Source: Hyperoodon ampullatus
Taxonomy: Eukaryota; Chordata; Mammalia; Artiodactyla; Ziphiidae
Reading direction: 5' to 3'
Assembly: GCA_949752795.1 (NCBI GenBank)
Contig: OX457065.1
Coordinates: forward strand, 4,268,501-4,332,500
DNA length: 64,000 nucleotides
A program made the translations under genes and the position numbers. This document shows positions 24,000 through 33,439 of the stretch, piece by piece (positions within the stretch are counted from its first letter, which is position 1; each line of letters starts with the position of its first letter). Under the pieces are notes generated by a model. It searched no databases. It saw only the letters and a list, made by a program, of their open reading frames with translations, and had not been told where the DNA came from.

Positions 24000-24365
24000 A
24001 AACCCTGTGGGAGGCAGGTAAGTGCTTACAGGTAAATTCCTATCTTTAAATGCACGATGTTAGGGAGCAAGAAAGACTGAAGACTAAGGAGTTAAGAAAC
24101 CAGGAAAAGTATCAGGATTTAAACACAAATAAAGTAGAAGGAAGGGAATATCGAAGCTAGACATATGGAAGAGTAAGATAGGAAACAATGAAACATAAGA
24201 CATAGTTAACAAAAACAAAACTTGGTTCTTTGATGAGCCTAGTAATTGGCAAGGCTGATAGAGAAAAAAAAAGGCTCGATCAATCATTTTAGGAACAGAA
24301 ATAGGGCAAAAGCACAGATAAACAAAGTGTAAATTACTGCTCTCAGAATATGAAGGAGCTTCAGA
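24000..24365 (+). mobile_element. Degraded L1 ORF2 fragment
   Basis: Old L1 in sense orientation, recognised from AACTTGGTTCTTTGATGAGC and GGCAAGGCTGATAGAGAAAA. It has many substitutions and no usable frame. Confidence 0.65.
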
Positions 24366-24524
24366 ATTGACCCAATGAGATCCTCCCTAGGTCTCCCCAG
24401 GCAGCCTTTTCCATCGTGGGCAAGGCTGACCTCACAGAAAGCTGCATTCACCTCTCGACCTCTCATGTCCCATTCTGTTACTGATGTTGACATCCACAAG
24501 CTTCCACTGGGCATGCTAACGACA

Positions 24525-24770
24525 TGCACACACAGACACCAAAACTGCCCTTATGCATCCAAATGTGCACACTGACACACGTTTTCTGACAATACGCAGC
24601 ATTGTGCATGCATGAGCGTGCTCACCTGCGTGCACACACACATGCTCCCAGTGCGCACACACGTTTTATGCCAAACATGCTCACATGTGCACACACCCCA
24701 ATTAACGTGCCACAGCACGGTGCTCTCAGTCACACTTGCACACGGGTCCATCCACAGTCTGTATGCACGT
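24525..24770. repeat. Degenerate CA-rich alternating purine-pyrimidine tract
   Basis: Runs such as ATGCACACACAGACACC, GTGCATGCATGAGCGTGC and GCGTGCACACACACATGC dominate about 245 bp next to an exon. Alternating purine/pyrimidine DNA of this kind can adopt Z-DNA; that property is inferred. Confidence 0.7.
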
Positions 24771-24885
24771 GAAGGCACCTTTATACGGAGGGTGCCAGGA
24801 GAGTACCCTTGTACGTGTTACACAAGAACACAATGCCATCAACGTGCCACCTCCCATGGGGGGCCTCAGGGGGGGCAGGGCGTAC

Positions 24886-24991
24886 CTCCAGCTCCCTCAG
24901 CAGCTCCGACTGACCACATGACTCCAGGTCTTCAAGGGCTTCTCCGAACATGCGCCAGAAGCCCTCCTCGCAGGCGGGGCCAGGGGCGGGG
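24886..24991 (-). CDS. GRIP2: GRIP2 exon: [16 protein letters not shown] linker segment
   Basis: 106 bases. Acceptor TACGTTACAG before CCCCGCCCC; donor GAGCTGGAG then GTACGC. It enters in phase 2 (the AG from the previous exon plus C makes Ser) and ends on a codon boundary. The encoded peptide runs [20 protein letters not shown], then [16 protein letters not shown], a predicted amphipathic stretch conserved in GRIP proteins. The acceptor has a short pyrimidine tract, but the frame and peptide are convincing. Confidence 0.93.
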
Positions 24992-25119
24992 CTGTAACGT
25001 AGGAACCAGAGAGCGTCAGCTCCTGGCAGGCGGGCTGGGGCCTGAGGAGTCTTCTGGGCCCTGGGGCCCTGCGTTGGGCTCAAGGGGCCATTGGGTGGGC
25101 GGGCGGGCAGGAAGGCAGG

Positions 25120-25340
25120 CGTCCTCGGTGGCAGTGCCGGGGCCCCGGGGCGGTGGTTGGTGACACGGAATGGGGGGAAGACGCAGTTAGGGGCAACCAG
25201 GGCTGTCGATGGCCAGCTAGAACAGGGGCAGATGAGACGGGGTGGAGAGCGGTGACACAGGACGCCTGGGAAGAGAGACAGACGGACAGACAGACAGACA
25301 GACAGGAGATCCATGGTGCAGCCCCAGAGGACAACCCCAG
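25120..25340 (+). repeat. Intronic duplicated segment, copy 2
   Basis: Partner of 23,742-23,968. Copy 2 includes a clean (ACAG)n tract at about 25,278-25,306 where copy 1 has a degenerate version. The two copies retain the same start and end points. Confidence 0.93.
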
Positions 25341-26600
25341 GCCCCACCCAGACACAAGGCATTGCAGGACAGTGACAGAGCTGGAGCTGGCAAGGACACA
25401 GATGGATGGAGACGATGGAGTATTAGGGCTGGGGAAAAGGCTGCGCCACCCTATAACTTTCATCACAGGAGGTATGGCCCGTTATCAGCTCTAAAATTGG
25501 GTCTCATCAGAACGGTAACAAGCCACGTTTTCACGCTTCACCGTTTACAAAGCCCTTTGCCGTCTACAAAGCCCTGGATGTTATCAAGTGTGCTGTGGTG
25601 TTCAAAGCACTCTCTCTCACGAAGGCACGCAGGCTTTCCTCTCAAAGGGAGCTGCCAGGACAGTGAGGCAAATTAGGTGCCTCCTTCCCTTCCCAATTCA
25701 GAGATGAGAAGACTGAGACTGAAGGCCATTTGCTCCATTCAAGTCAGTTCTACAAACGTTCTGAGCCAGGCCCTCTCCTGGGCACAGGGCTATGGAGGTG
25801 AATAAGGTGAAGGCCCTGTTCTTAAGGAACTGAGGGTCACTCATGGAGCGCATGTAAGCAGCTACTGGATGCCTGGCTGAGCGAGGGATGCCAAGTAGAA
25901 GACACGACAGCCAGGTGATTAACAGGTAGACCCAAGGTGGCCAGTGCCACCAGGAGGCTCACGTGAGCAGCTGTGGGTACCAGCAGAGGGAGGGAGGATC
26001 AGGGAAGCCTCCCAGAGGCAGGGGAGTTTGAGGCGGGTCTAAAGGATGAGTCGGCATCGGCCAGGAGAGGAGAGGGAAACAGCATTCTAGGCAGAAGGAG
26101 CTGCCCGACCAAAGCAGAGCCGTGGGAAGCTGGTGGCTGGGGCCACACGAGGACCAGCATTTCTCCACCGGGTGTGCTCCCCGTAGGAGCATCTGAATTC
26201 ACCACAGAAACCACCACGTCCCCAGCCCAGGGCTGGCGCTCGTGACCATGACCCGAGGGTCCCTGCAGGAGGCCATCACAATCTGGGCCAAGTCGGGAGG
26301 GTGTGGGTCCGAGACCTCAGTGTCTGGGAACAGCTGTTCACCAGGCGTGCGGAGGGCCGGCCAGGCTGCCTCTCCACACCTTTGCCCCTGCTGTGCCCTC
26401 CAGCCAGCGTGCCCTCCCCCCGCCTCAGCCTTCTGAGATGGCTCTGCTCCACACGTCCTCTCCTCTCCCAGGAGGTGCCCTCCTGAGGCCAGACAAGACT
26501 TGCCCATCGCCCCCAGCGCCTTGGCGCAGGGACCGGCTCCCCACGCCCGTCCTAGCCAAGAGGGCCAGCCGGTCTCCCCCGTGGAGTCCCCACCACAGAC
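25341..26600. other. GRIP2: GRIP2 intron without exon
   Basis: No coding segment is supported. An old L2/MIR-like stretch (TGAGCCAGGCCCTCTCCTGG, AGGTGAATAAGGTG) lies at about 25,735-25,850. The rest is GC-rich unique-looking sequence whose open frames are incidental. Confidence 0.6.
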
Positions 26601-26775
26601 CTAGCTGGTGGCTCCCAGCCCTCCTCCTCTTCCTCCTCGGGGAAGCTCTCGTCGGCAGGGGCTGGGGTGTAGCTCGTCCTCCGGGGCTCGGTGGGTGGGG
26701 GACTGCTTCTCAGCCGGCTGCACCGCCACTCCTGGGGGGTCATGCCCCGGGCTGCCGCCTGTGGAGTGTAGGAAC
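26601..26775 (-). CDS. GRIP2: GRIP2 exon: Pro/Ser-rich to poly-Glu linker
   Basis: 175 bases. Acceptor CACCTGCCAG before GTTCCTACAC; phase 1 in, phase 2 out. It encodes [20 protein letters not shown], then a Pro-rich stretch, then [15 protein letters not shown]. This acidic linker connects PDZ6 to PDZ7. The donor is unusual: AG followed by GTCTGT, a weak 5' splice site (positions +3 to +5 do not match consensus). The downstream exon joins in frame only with this boundary, so the call is firm although the site is poor. Confidence 0.9.
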
Positions 26776-27803
26776 CTGGCAGGTGGACAGAGCGGGCACC
26801 TATATCCTCTCTGTGCCCTTAGCTTGCCCTCCCTTCCTGCCCCATCTCTAGCTGTGCTGAGTGGCCCAGGAGAGGTCTTTGCCCTCTCTGGGCCTACCTG
26901 ACTACCCAGAGTCCCCTGAGGACCCCTGCCACCCAGACCCCTACCCCAGAACCCCCTGGATCTCCTGATCAACAGCAGACTTAATGCTGGGGCTCCAGGA
27001 TCCTGTCCCAGCTCCACGGGGCTCGGCTTGGCCGACCCCTGTCTGAGAGGGAGGGTCCACTGTGCTAACCATTCCCTTCTCCCTGCCACAGGGAGCTCTG
27101 AAGGTCTTGCTCCAGGGGGTGATGCTGAGAGATGCTGACCCACTTCTGGAGATGGAGAAGCTGAGACTGAGATCGGGCAGATATCCAGTGAGTGAGGACC
27201 AGGGCCGAGGGCCACCTGAGGCTACCTAGAGGCCTCACTCCACTACTCCCTGAGCTGGGCCTTGGGGAGTCCCTGTCGTTCTGGGTCACAGAGGCCAGAA
27301 GGCCAGCCACCAGATTCAGATGCCCCCCAAGGGCACCCATGGGTCTCAACACGCATGGGTAGGGGAGCTAGTGTCCTTGGGGGCGCCCTGGGGGTGTCCA
27401 CCCAAGAGGGTCTCATAGGATGGGGTGGGAGGGGGCTTTCTGCCTTCCTGTCTTCAACAGGATGCAATCAACACCGAGCACTTGCTGTGTGCTGGCCGTC
27501 GGGCTGGGAATGAAGGAGGCAGAAGTAAGACCACTTGGTCCCAGGCCTCGAGGGGGGGGATCTGAATGGGCAGCTGCAGTGCTGTGGATGCCAAGCGAAG
27601 CCCGGGAGGGCCTGCAGTCCACACTCTCAGGAGTGAGGGGTCCTCAGAATGGCTAATGGGGCCCAGTCAGGTCTGCCTTCAGGAAGTGTCCCTAAAGGAG
27701 GGGACTAGCAGAAGGGGAGCAAGAAGAAGGGTCAGGCGGAGGGAACAGCCCCTACGAAGGCCCACGGAGAACACGGTGCTTGTCCAGGGGCCCGAGGTGT
27801 TAC

Positions 27804-27983
27804 CTGGGCCCCCAAAGCCACCCTCAGTGGCCAAGCTGCCCCAGGACTCCACTGCGCTGTCCACACTGGGCACAGTGGACGAGGATCGGGCTGCCAGCAG
27901 GCCGCCTTTCAGTGCCTCTGGAGGGTCCTCATCCGCATCGCTGGCTTCGCTGAGGCTGCCCGATTTGCGGGGTAGGAGGGGGC
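27804..27983 (-). CDS. GRIP2: GRIP2 exon: linker after PDZ6
   Basis: 180 bases. Acceptor TTCCTCCCAG before GCCCCCTCC; donor GGGCCCAG then GTAACA. Phase 1 in (C+GC makes Arg), phase 1 out. It encodes [20 protein letters not shown] and then a Ser-rich segment [20 protein letters not shown] ending GGFGGP. No domain is expected; it is the disordered, probably phosphorylatable linker after PDZ6. Confidence 0.94.
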
Positions 27984-28159
27984 CTGGGAGGAAAAGCGGG
28001 TGTCACTGCCACTGGCTTCTGACCTTGGAGACAGAGGTGCTCAACCAGCCTCAGTTTCCCCACTTCGGCCTGATTTGGGAACTCACAGGCCCTGGGCTCC
28101 CTGAGCCTCCTGATGGGCAAGCTGACAGGTGAGATGGGAGGCATGCCAATAGGCAAACC

Positions 28160-28260
28160 CATTTCAGAGATGTGAAAACTGAGGCTCAGAAAGGCTGCAC
28201 AGCATGCCCAAGGTCACGTGGTGAGCAACAGTGGAGCCCAGATTAGAAGGAAGGCTCCAT
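28160..28260 (+). mobile_element. MIR SINE fragment
   Basis: Recognised from GTGAAAACTGAGGCTCAGAA and GCCCAAGGTCACGTGGTGAG. Ancient and partial, in the intron between the PDZ6 and linker exons. Confidence 0.75.
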
Positions 28261-28613
28261 AGCTCAGGCTCCATCCACTCCCTACTAAAGCATGGGGGAC
28301 AAATTCAGGGGAAACTGAGGAATGTATGAGTGATGGCCACAAGGCAAAACAAGCAGGCACCTCAAACGGCAGGAGGTGATGAAGAGCATGGTTCAGGCCC
28401 AGAGGGCCCCACACTGGCTGTATGACCTCAGGCCCATCGCTCCCATCACTCTGAGCCTTGTCTCCTCTGTCTCCACTGTCCCAGGTACCCTCCCACCTCC
28501 ACGGGGTGAGCAACAATTCAGTGAGGTTGGGCCTCACAAAGCTTGGCACAGAGGCTGAGGGATCTCTCTTCCTAAATGGGCTGGACGGCACCCAGGTGTG
28601 GGGTGAGGCTCAC

Positions 28614-28753
28614 GGTCTAGCTGCTTCTTGATCTTCAGGGTGACGGTCTCACCAGCCACCTGCAAGAGGTGGATGGCCTCACTCAGTGGCCGGCCCTTGA
28701 GGCTAACACTGTTGATGGCCAGGATACGGTCCCCAACGTGGATAGCGCCAGTC
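28614..28753 (-). CDS. GRIP2: GRIP2 exon: second half of PDZ6
   Basis: 140 bases. Acceptor CCCTCCCCAG before GACTGGCGC; donor CTAGACC then GTGAGC. It starts by completing the Arg codon of the preceding exon (AG|G) and encodes [20 protein letters not shown], then [20 protein letters not shown] and IKKQLD. The GDRILAIN strand and SEAIHLLQ alpha-B helix are textbook PDZ elements. The helix starts with Ser-Glu-Ala in place of the class I His. Confidence 0.95.
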
Positions 28754-28984
28754 CTGGGGAGGGGGCACAGGGTAGAGGATGGGAGTTAGACAGGGCCTTG
28801 AAGCAGGGGTCTGCCCTTGGGGAACTCAGGAACCCCAAAGCACAAGCCTGGCTGACCCCAGTTAAACCCACCTATTGGGGGGGGTGGAAAAAAGCAAGTG
28901 TGATTGTATTAACAGAAGTATGAAGTCTAGCATCTGGGAGGGGATTTTCCTGCTCGAGTAGGTTCTGGAACCAGTGTCCAGCAT

Positions 28985-29110
28985 GAGTTTTGAGGATGGT
29001 TTGAATGCCACATACTAGCTGACAAATACTATGTGGTCTTAGGCCAGTTCCTTAACTTCCCTGAGTCTCAGTTCTTTCATCTGTAAAGTAAGGGTGATAA
29101 TACGTATTTT
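28985..29110 (+). mobile_element. MIR SINE fragment
   Basis: Recognised from TATGTGGTCTTAGGCCAGTT, CCTTAACTTCCCTGAGTCTC and TTTCATCTGTAAAGTAAGGG. Confidence 0.75.
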
Positions 29111-29299
29111 ATCAAATTATAATTGAAGGATGGATGGGTGGAATGAATTCACGTTTCCCTCCAGCTGAAATCCATGTGTACCCTTTCCCTCTCCCTGGGT
29201 CTCAGTCTCCCCAACTAGAGAATGAACCTAAGCCCCAGGGTCCAGCTGACTTCCCAAAGGGGTATGGGGGCGATGAAAAGGCCGAGCAGTAGCAGTGTA

Positions 29300-29440
29300 T
29301 TAGCCCAGTCGTTTTCTATCTAGATACTATTAGAATTACCTAAGGAGCTTTTTAAAAAGTGCAGATGCCTGGCCCCTCCCCCTGACCAATGAAATCGTAC
29401 CTCTGGGAGCGGGGCCAGGGAAGGTAATTCTGAGGAGCAG
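29300..29440. mobile_element. MER5A-like DNA transposon remnant
   Basis: TATTAGAATTACCTAAGGAG, TTTAAAAAGTGCAGATGCCT and the GGTAATTCTGAGG end resemble the hAT-Charlie MER5 family. Family named from memory. Confidence 0.6.
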
Positions 29441-29679
29441 CCAGGGCTGAGGGTGGGGAGGGGGATTGCAGCAGGTGCTGAGAATGCACCTGACCTGGGT
29501 GGGGGAGAAGGAAGCAGAGGACTGGAGTGGGGGGTCTTAAACTCTAAATGTAGATTTTGCCCCCAGGTGGGAGCTCACGGAGGGTCAAGCCCCTCCACGC
29601 CCAGCATTGCCCAGCAAGCTCCCCGAGGGCCTGGGGGAGTGACTGAGTCAGAATATGGAGGATTTGCGGGGGAAGGCCA

Positions 29680-29965
29680 GAGCTGTGCCATCCAGTACGA
29701 TGGCCACCAGCCACATGTGGCTACTGGGCTCCTAAATTGTGGCTGGCCTGAACGGAGACATGCTGGAGGTGTAAAATACACACCAGATTCTGAAGACATA
29801 ATACGAAAGAAGAATGTAAAATATTTTGTTAATAATTTTTGTATTGATTACATGTTGAAATAAATACATATTTAAGATCTAAAAAATTTCCTTTTACTTT
29901 TCTAATGTGGCTGCTAAAAAGTTTATAAATAAATTTGTACTTTATACTTCAGTTAGACAGCGCTG
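29680..29965. mobile_element. MER-type DNA transposon remnant with AT-rich interior
   Basis: CCATCCAGTACGATGGCCAC and CAGCCACATGTGGCTACTGG on the left, an AT-rich interior, and AATGTGGCTGCTAAAAAG toward the right suggest a short non-autonomous element with inverted ends. I cannot name the family with certainty. Confidence 0.5.
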
Positions 29966-30877
29966 ACCTGGATCAGCCAGGCAAAGGCAGACAGGTTGTC
30001 TACTGTGCCCTGTAGGGCTGGCGCACAGTAGGTACTCAGAAAATGTCAGAGTGGATGAAGACATTTGAGGTCAGAATCGGTCCCACTGGCCTCTCACCCA
30101 GCAGGGGGCGATCCAGGAGCACAGACGCCAACAGGTTGACGCCTCAGCCCCAGAATCCCTCCCATCCTCCTGCACCACCCCACCATGGTTTCGCCCCTTG
30201 TGCCTGTGTCCTCCTCCAAGGGCCCATTCTGCCCGCCAGGCTGGGCAAGGCTTCCCTTTTACAGAAAGCTCTTCTCAGTGCCTGGAGCTCACTGCAAAGC
30301 TGTCCAGAGAAAGGCTGCCTCACCCACACTGGCGTTGCCTCCCTGTGACCCTCGTGCGGACCAGTTCCACTTCTGGGCCCAGATCCACCTGCTTCCCCCT
30401 CCAAACTGGACAGCCTGGACAGCCCTCTTCTCACATCTCTCCCTTCTGCCACAATTTCAGGGAAACTTTCTAGGGGAGAGGATAGCAGGGACCCCTGCCC
30501 CAATGCCTCAAGAGAGGTGCCAGGCTGTGCTGGGACCCACGTACCAGGGACATGGCCCCTGTACTATGAAGGCACATAGCAGGTGCCCCAAAAAGACTCA
30601 CATGCTGACTTTTTAGAAATGGGGTGATCTCCAGGTTTGGGGGAGCAGAGGGATGAGCATACATTTATCCAGCAGTTACCTGAAGTCAGGAGGTCTGCCA
30701 GGGGCTGGCCCGCATCTGAGGAACTGAGGCGCAGAGAGGGATGGGACAGGCCCCATGTCACCCAAGCCATCGATGTTGGAACAAAGGTAAGATCCAGTTT
30801 GGCTGATCCCAAAGCCCAGCTCCTGCCCCATGGGGTCCCTGGGCTCACCTGTGTGTCCCCACAGAGCCCCGGCTCAC
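29966..30877. other. GRIP2: GRIP2 intron without exon
   Basis: GC-rich intronic sequence. A possible, very degenerate MIR (GAGGAACTGAGGCGCAGAGA) is near 30,715. No exon is supported in the large open frames on either strand. Confidence 0.6.
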
Positions 30878-31022
30878 CTCTCAGCCAAGCCATGCTTGGT
30901 GAGTCCCGAGATGACAATGGGATCGAAAGGCTCCTCTGTGCCTGAGATGGTGATGCCCAGGGGGCCCCCGTAGCGTTTCAACTCCACCGTGTAGCTGATG
31001 GCACCCGTGGTCTCCTGTTCAT
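30878..31022 (-). CDS. GRIP2: GRIP2 exon: first half of PDZ6 (5'-most exon in window)
   Basis: 145 bases. Acceptor TTACCCCCCTGCAG before ATGAACAGG (the ATG is not a start codon; the first two bases finish a split Asp codon). Donor GCTGAGAG then GTGAGC. It encodes [20 protein letters not shown], then [20 protein letters not shown] and TKHGLAE. The carboxylate-binding loop is PLGI. This peptide is diagnostic of GRIP PDZ6, the domain that in this family recognises ephrin-B/Eph and liprin tails. The preceding exon is not in the window. Confidence 0.95.
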
Positions 31023-33023
31023 CTGCAGGGGGGTAAGCATCAGAGCTGGGGGACACCCATCAAGGGTAGGCCATAGGGATGGGCACTCCCAGAGCCCCGC
31101 CAAGCTTTAATGCACTTACACTCATCATACTCATCCATTAATTCACCCACTCCCTCAGACAATAATTCACCGATTTACGCAGCCACTAATACACCCATTC
31201 CCTCAGCTATTAGTTCAACCATTCTCTCAAGATTTAATTCAGCCATTCCCTCAGCCATTAATTCACCTATATCCCTCTGCCAGTAATACAGCCATTGCCT
31301 GAGCTATTAGTTCACCCATTCCATTATGCCAATAATACACCCATTCTGTCACCCATTAATTCATTCATTTCCTAAGCCACTAACAAATCCATTCCCTCAG
31401 CCATTTAATACACCCATTCCCTCAGCCAATAGTTCACTCTTTCCTTCATGCCATTAATACACCCATTCCCTTAGCTTAAATACACACATTCTCTCAGCCA
31501 TTACTTCACCTATTTCTTCACCATTAAGCCTCCATTTCCTCTTACATTAAATCACTGATTCCCTCATCCAACAATACACCCACATTCCCTCAGCCATTAA
31601 TATACCCATTCCCTCATGCCATGAATTCACCCATTCCCTTAGCCATTAATTCACCCATTTTATAAGCCATTAATACACCCATTTCCTCAGGCATTAATTT
31701 ACCCATTCCCTCATCCATTAATTGACCCATTCCCACATGCCATTAATACATTCACTCCCTCAGCCATTAAATCACCTAATCCCTCAGCTATTAACACACT
31801 CATTCCCTCATGCCATTGATTCACTTATTCACTCACCTATTAATACACACATTTCCACATCCATTACTTCACACTCTCTCCCATTAATTCACCTATTTCC
31901 TCGGCCATTAATACACCCATTTCCTCATACTGTTAATCACCCATTTCCCTCAGCTCTAATACATATATTGCATAGCCATTAATTCACCCCTCCCCTCAGC
32001 CATTAATTCATCCATTCCTACAGGCATCAATACACCCATTCCATCATGCCATTAATACAACAATTCCCTCAGCAACTAATACACCTGTTCCCTAAGCCAT
32101 TAATTCACCCATTCCCTCAATCATTAGTTCACCCATTCACTCATGCTAATAACACATCCAATCCCAAAGGCACTATCATACCCATTACCACAGCCATTAG
32201 TTCACCCATTCCTTCATGGATTTAATACACCAATTCCCTCAGCCATTAATTCATCCATTCCCTCAGCTATTGATTCTCCATTCTCTCAGCCGTCAATTCA
32301 CCCATTCCATCACCCATTAATTCCCCCATTCCCCCAGCCATTAATTTACTCATTTCATCAGCCATTAATTCACCCATCAACCAGGCATAATACACTAATT
32401 CCCTCATGGCATTAATACACCCATTCCCTCAGCCATTCATTCAGTCATTCACTCTGCAATTAATTCACCTCTTCCCTCAGCCATTAATACAACTCCCTCA
32501 TGCCGTTAACACCCATTCCCTCACCAATTAGTTGACCCATTCATTCATTCATGCCACTAACAGACCATTCCCTCTGCCATTAACATACCCATTCCCTCAG
32601 CCATACTTAATCCACTCCCTCTGCTATTATTTCACCAGTTACTTTAGCCATTAATTCACCCATTTAATCAGGCATTAATTCACCTACTCCCGCAGCCATT
32701 AACACACCCATTCCCTTTTCCTTTAATATATCCATTCCCTCATGCCATTAATACATCCATTTCCTCATGCAATTAATTCACACCTCTCCTAGCCATTAAT
32801 TCACCTCTTCCCTCAGCCATTAGTTCACCCATTCCCCAGCCGTTAATTCATCCATTCCCTCAGTCATTAATACACACATTGCCTCATGCCATCATTTCAC
32901 CCATTCCCTCGGCCATTCATTCAGCCATTCCCCCAGCCATCAATTCACCTATTTCCTCAGCCATTAATTCACCATTCCCTCAGCCTTTAGTTCACCTTTC
33001 CTTCATGCCATTAATACACTCAT

Positions 33024-33260
33024 TCACTCAGCCTTTTTTTTTTCTTTTTTTTTTGCAGTACACGGGCCTCTCACTGTTGTGGCCTCTCCCGTTGCGGAGC
33101 ACAGGCTCCAGATGCGCAGGCTCAGCGGCCATGGCTCACGGGCCCAGCCGCTCCGTGGCATGTGGGATCTTCCCGGACCGGGACACGAACCCGTGTCCCC
33201 TGCATCGGCAGGTGGACTCTCAACCACTGCGCCACCAGGGAAGCCCTCACTCAGCCTTTT
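33024..33260 (-). mobile_element. CHR-type SINE inside the minisatellite
   Basis: Reverse-orientation tRNA-Glu SINE (ends CCACCAGGGAAGCCC). The 14-bp target duplication TCACTCAGCCTTTT is at 33,024-33,037 and 33,247-33,260, so it inserted cleanly into an existing monomer. The tail is a T-rich run at about 33,037-33,052. Confidence 0.95.
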
Positions 33261-33439
33261 AAATTCATCCATTCCCTCAGCTATTAATTCACCCTTTCCC
33301 CCAGCCATTAATTCACTCATTCCCTCAGCCAGTATTTCAAACATTCTGTCAGCCATTATTTCAGGCTTCACCTCAGCCATTAAGTCACATTCCCTCAGCC
33401 ACTAAAACACCCATTCTCTCAGCCATTACTTCACCCATT

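Larger units (their letters stand above)
15690..31022 (-). other. GRIP2: GRIP2 gene, 3' portion (eight coding exons plus 3'UTR)
   Basis: Glutamate receptor-interacting protein 2 is a cytoplasmic multi-PDZ scaffold at synapses. The GRIP family anchors AMPA receptor subunits GluA2/3 and also binds Eph/ephrin and liprin partners. The exons, in transcription order, are 31022-30878, 28753-28614, 27983-27804, 26775-26601, 24991-24886, 23071-22928, 22133-21987 and 17897-17739 (stop). Spliced together they keep one frame: 398 codons including the stop, after two bases of a split codon. They encode PDZ6, a Ser/Pro/Glu-rich linker, PDZ7 and a short tail. GRIP1 was considered, but the linker ([33 protein letters not shown]) and C-terminus fit GRIP2 as I know it. 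Upstream exons lie beyond the right edge. Confidence 0.93.

Noticed and set aside
24781..25362. 193-residue minus-strand open frame as a separate gene
   Set aside because: Only 24,886-24,991 is exon, with correct splice sites and phase; the rest is intron and the duplicated segment.
26303..27215. Long open frames on both strands (182 and 204 residues) in GC-rich intron
   Set aside because: They overlap the GRIP2 exon at 26,601-26,775 or are intronic shadows in stop-poor GC-rich DNA.
30874..31056. ATG at the start of the PDZ6 exon as a GRIP2 translation start
   Set aside because: The ATG is formed by the splice junction region and is out of the PDZ frame; upstream PDZ domains are expected in exons beyond the window.
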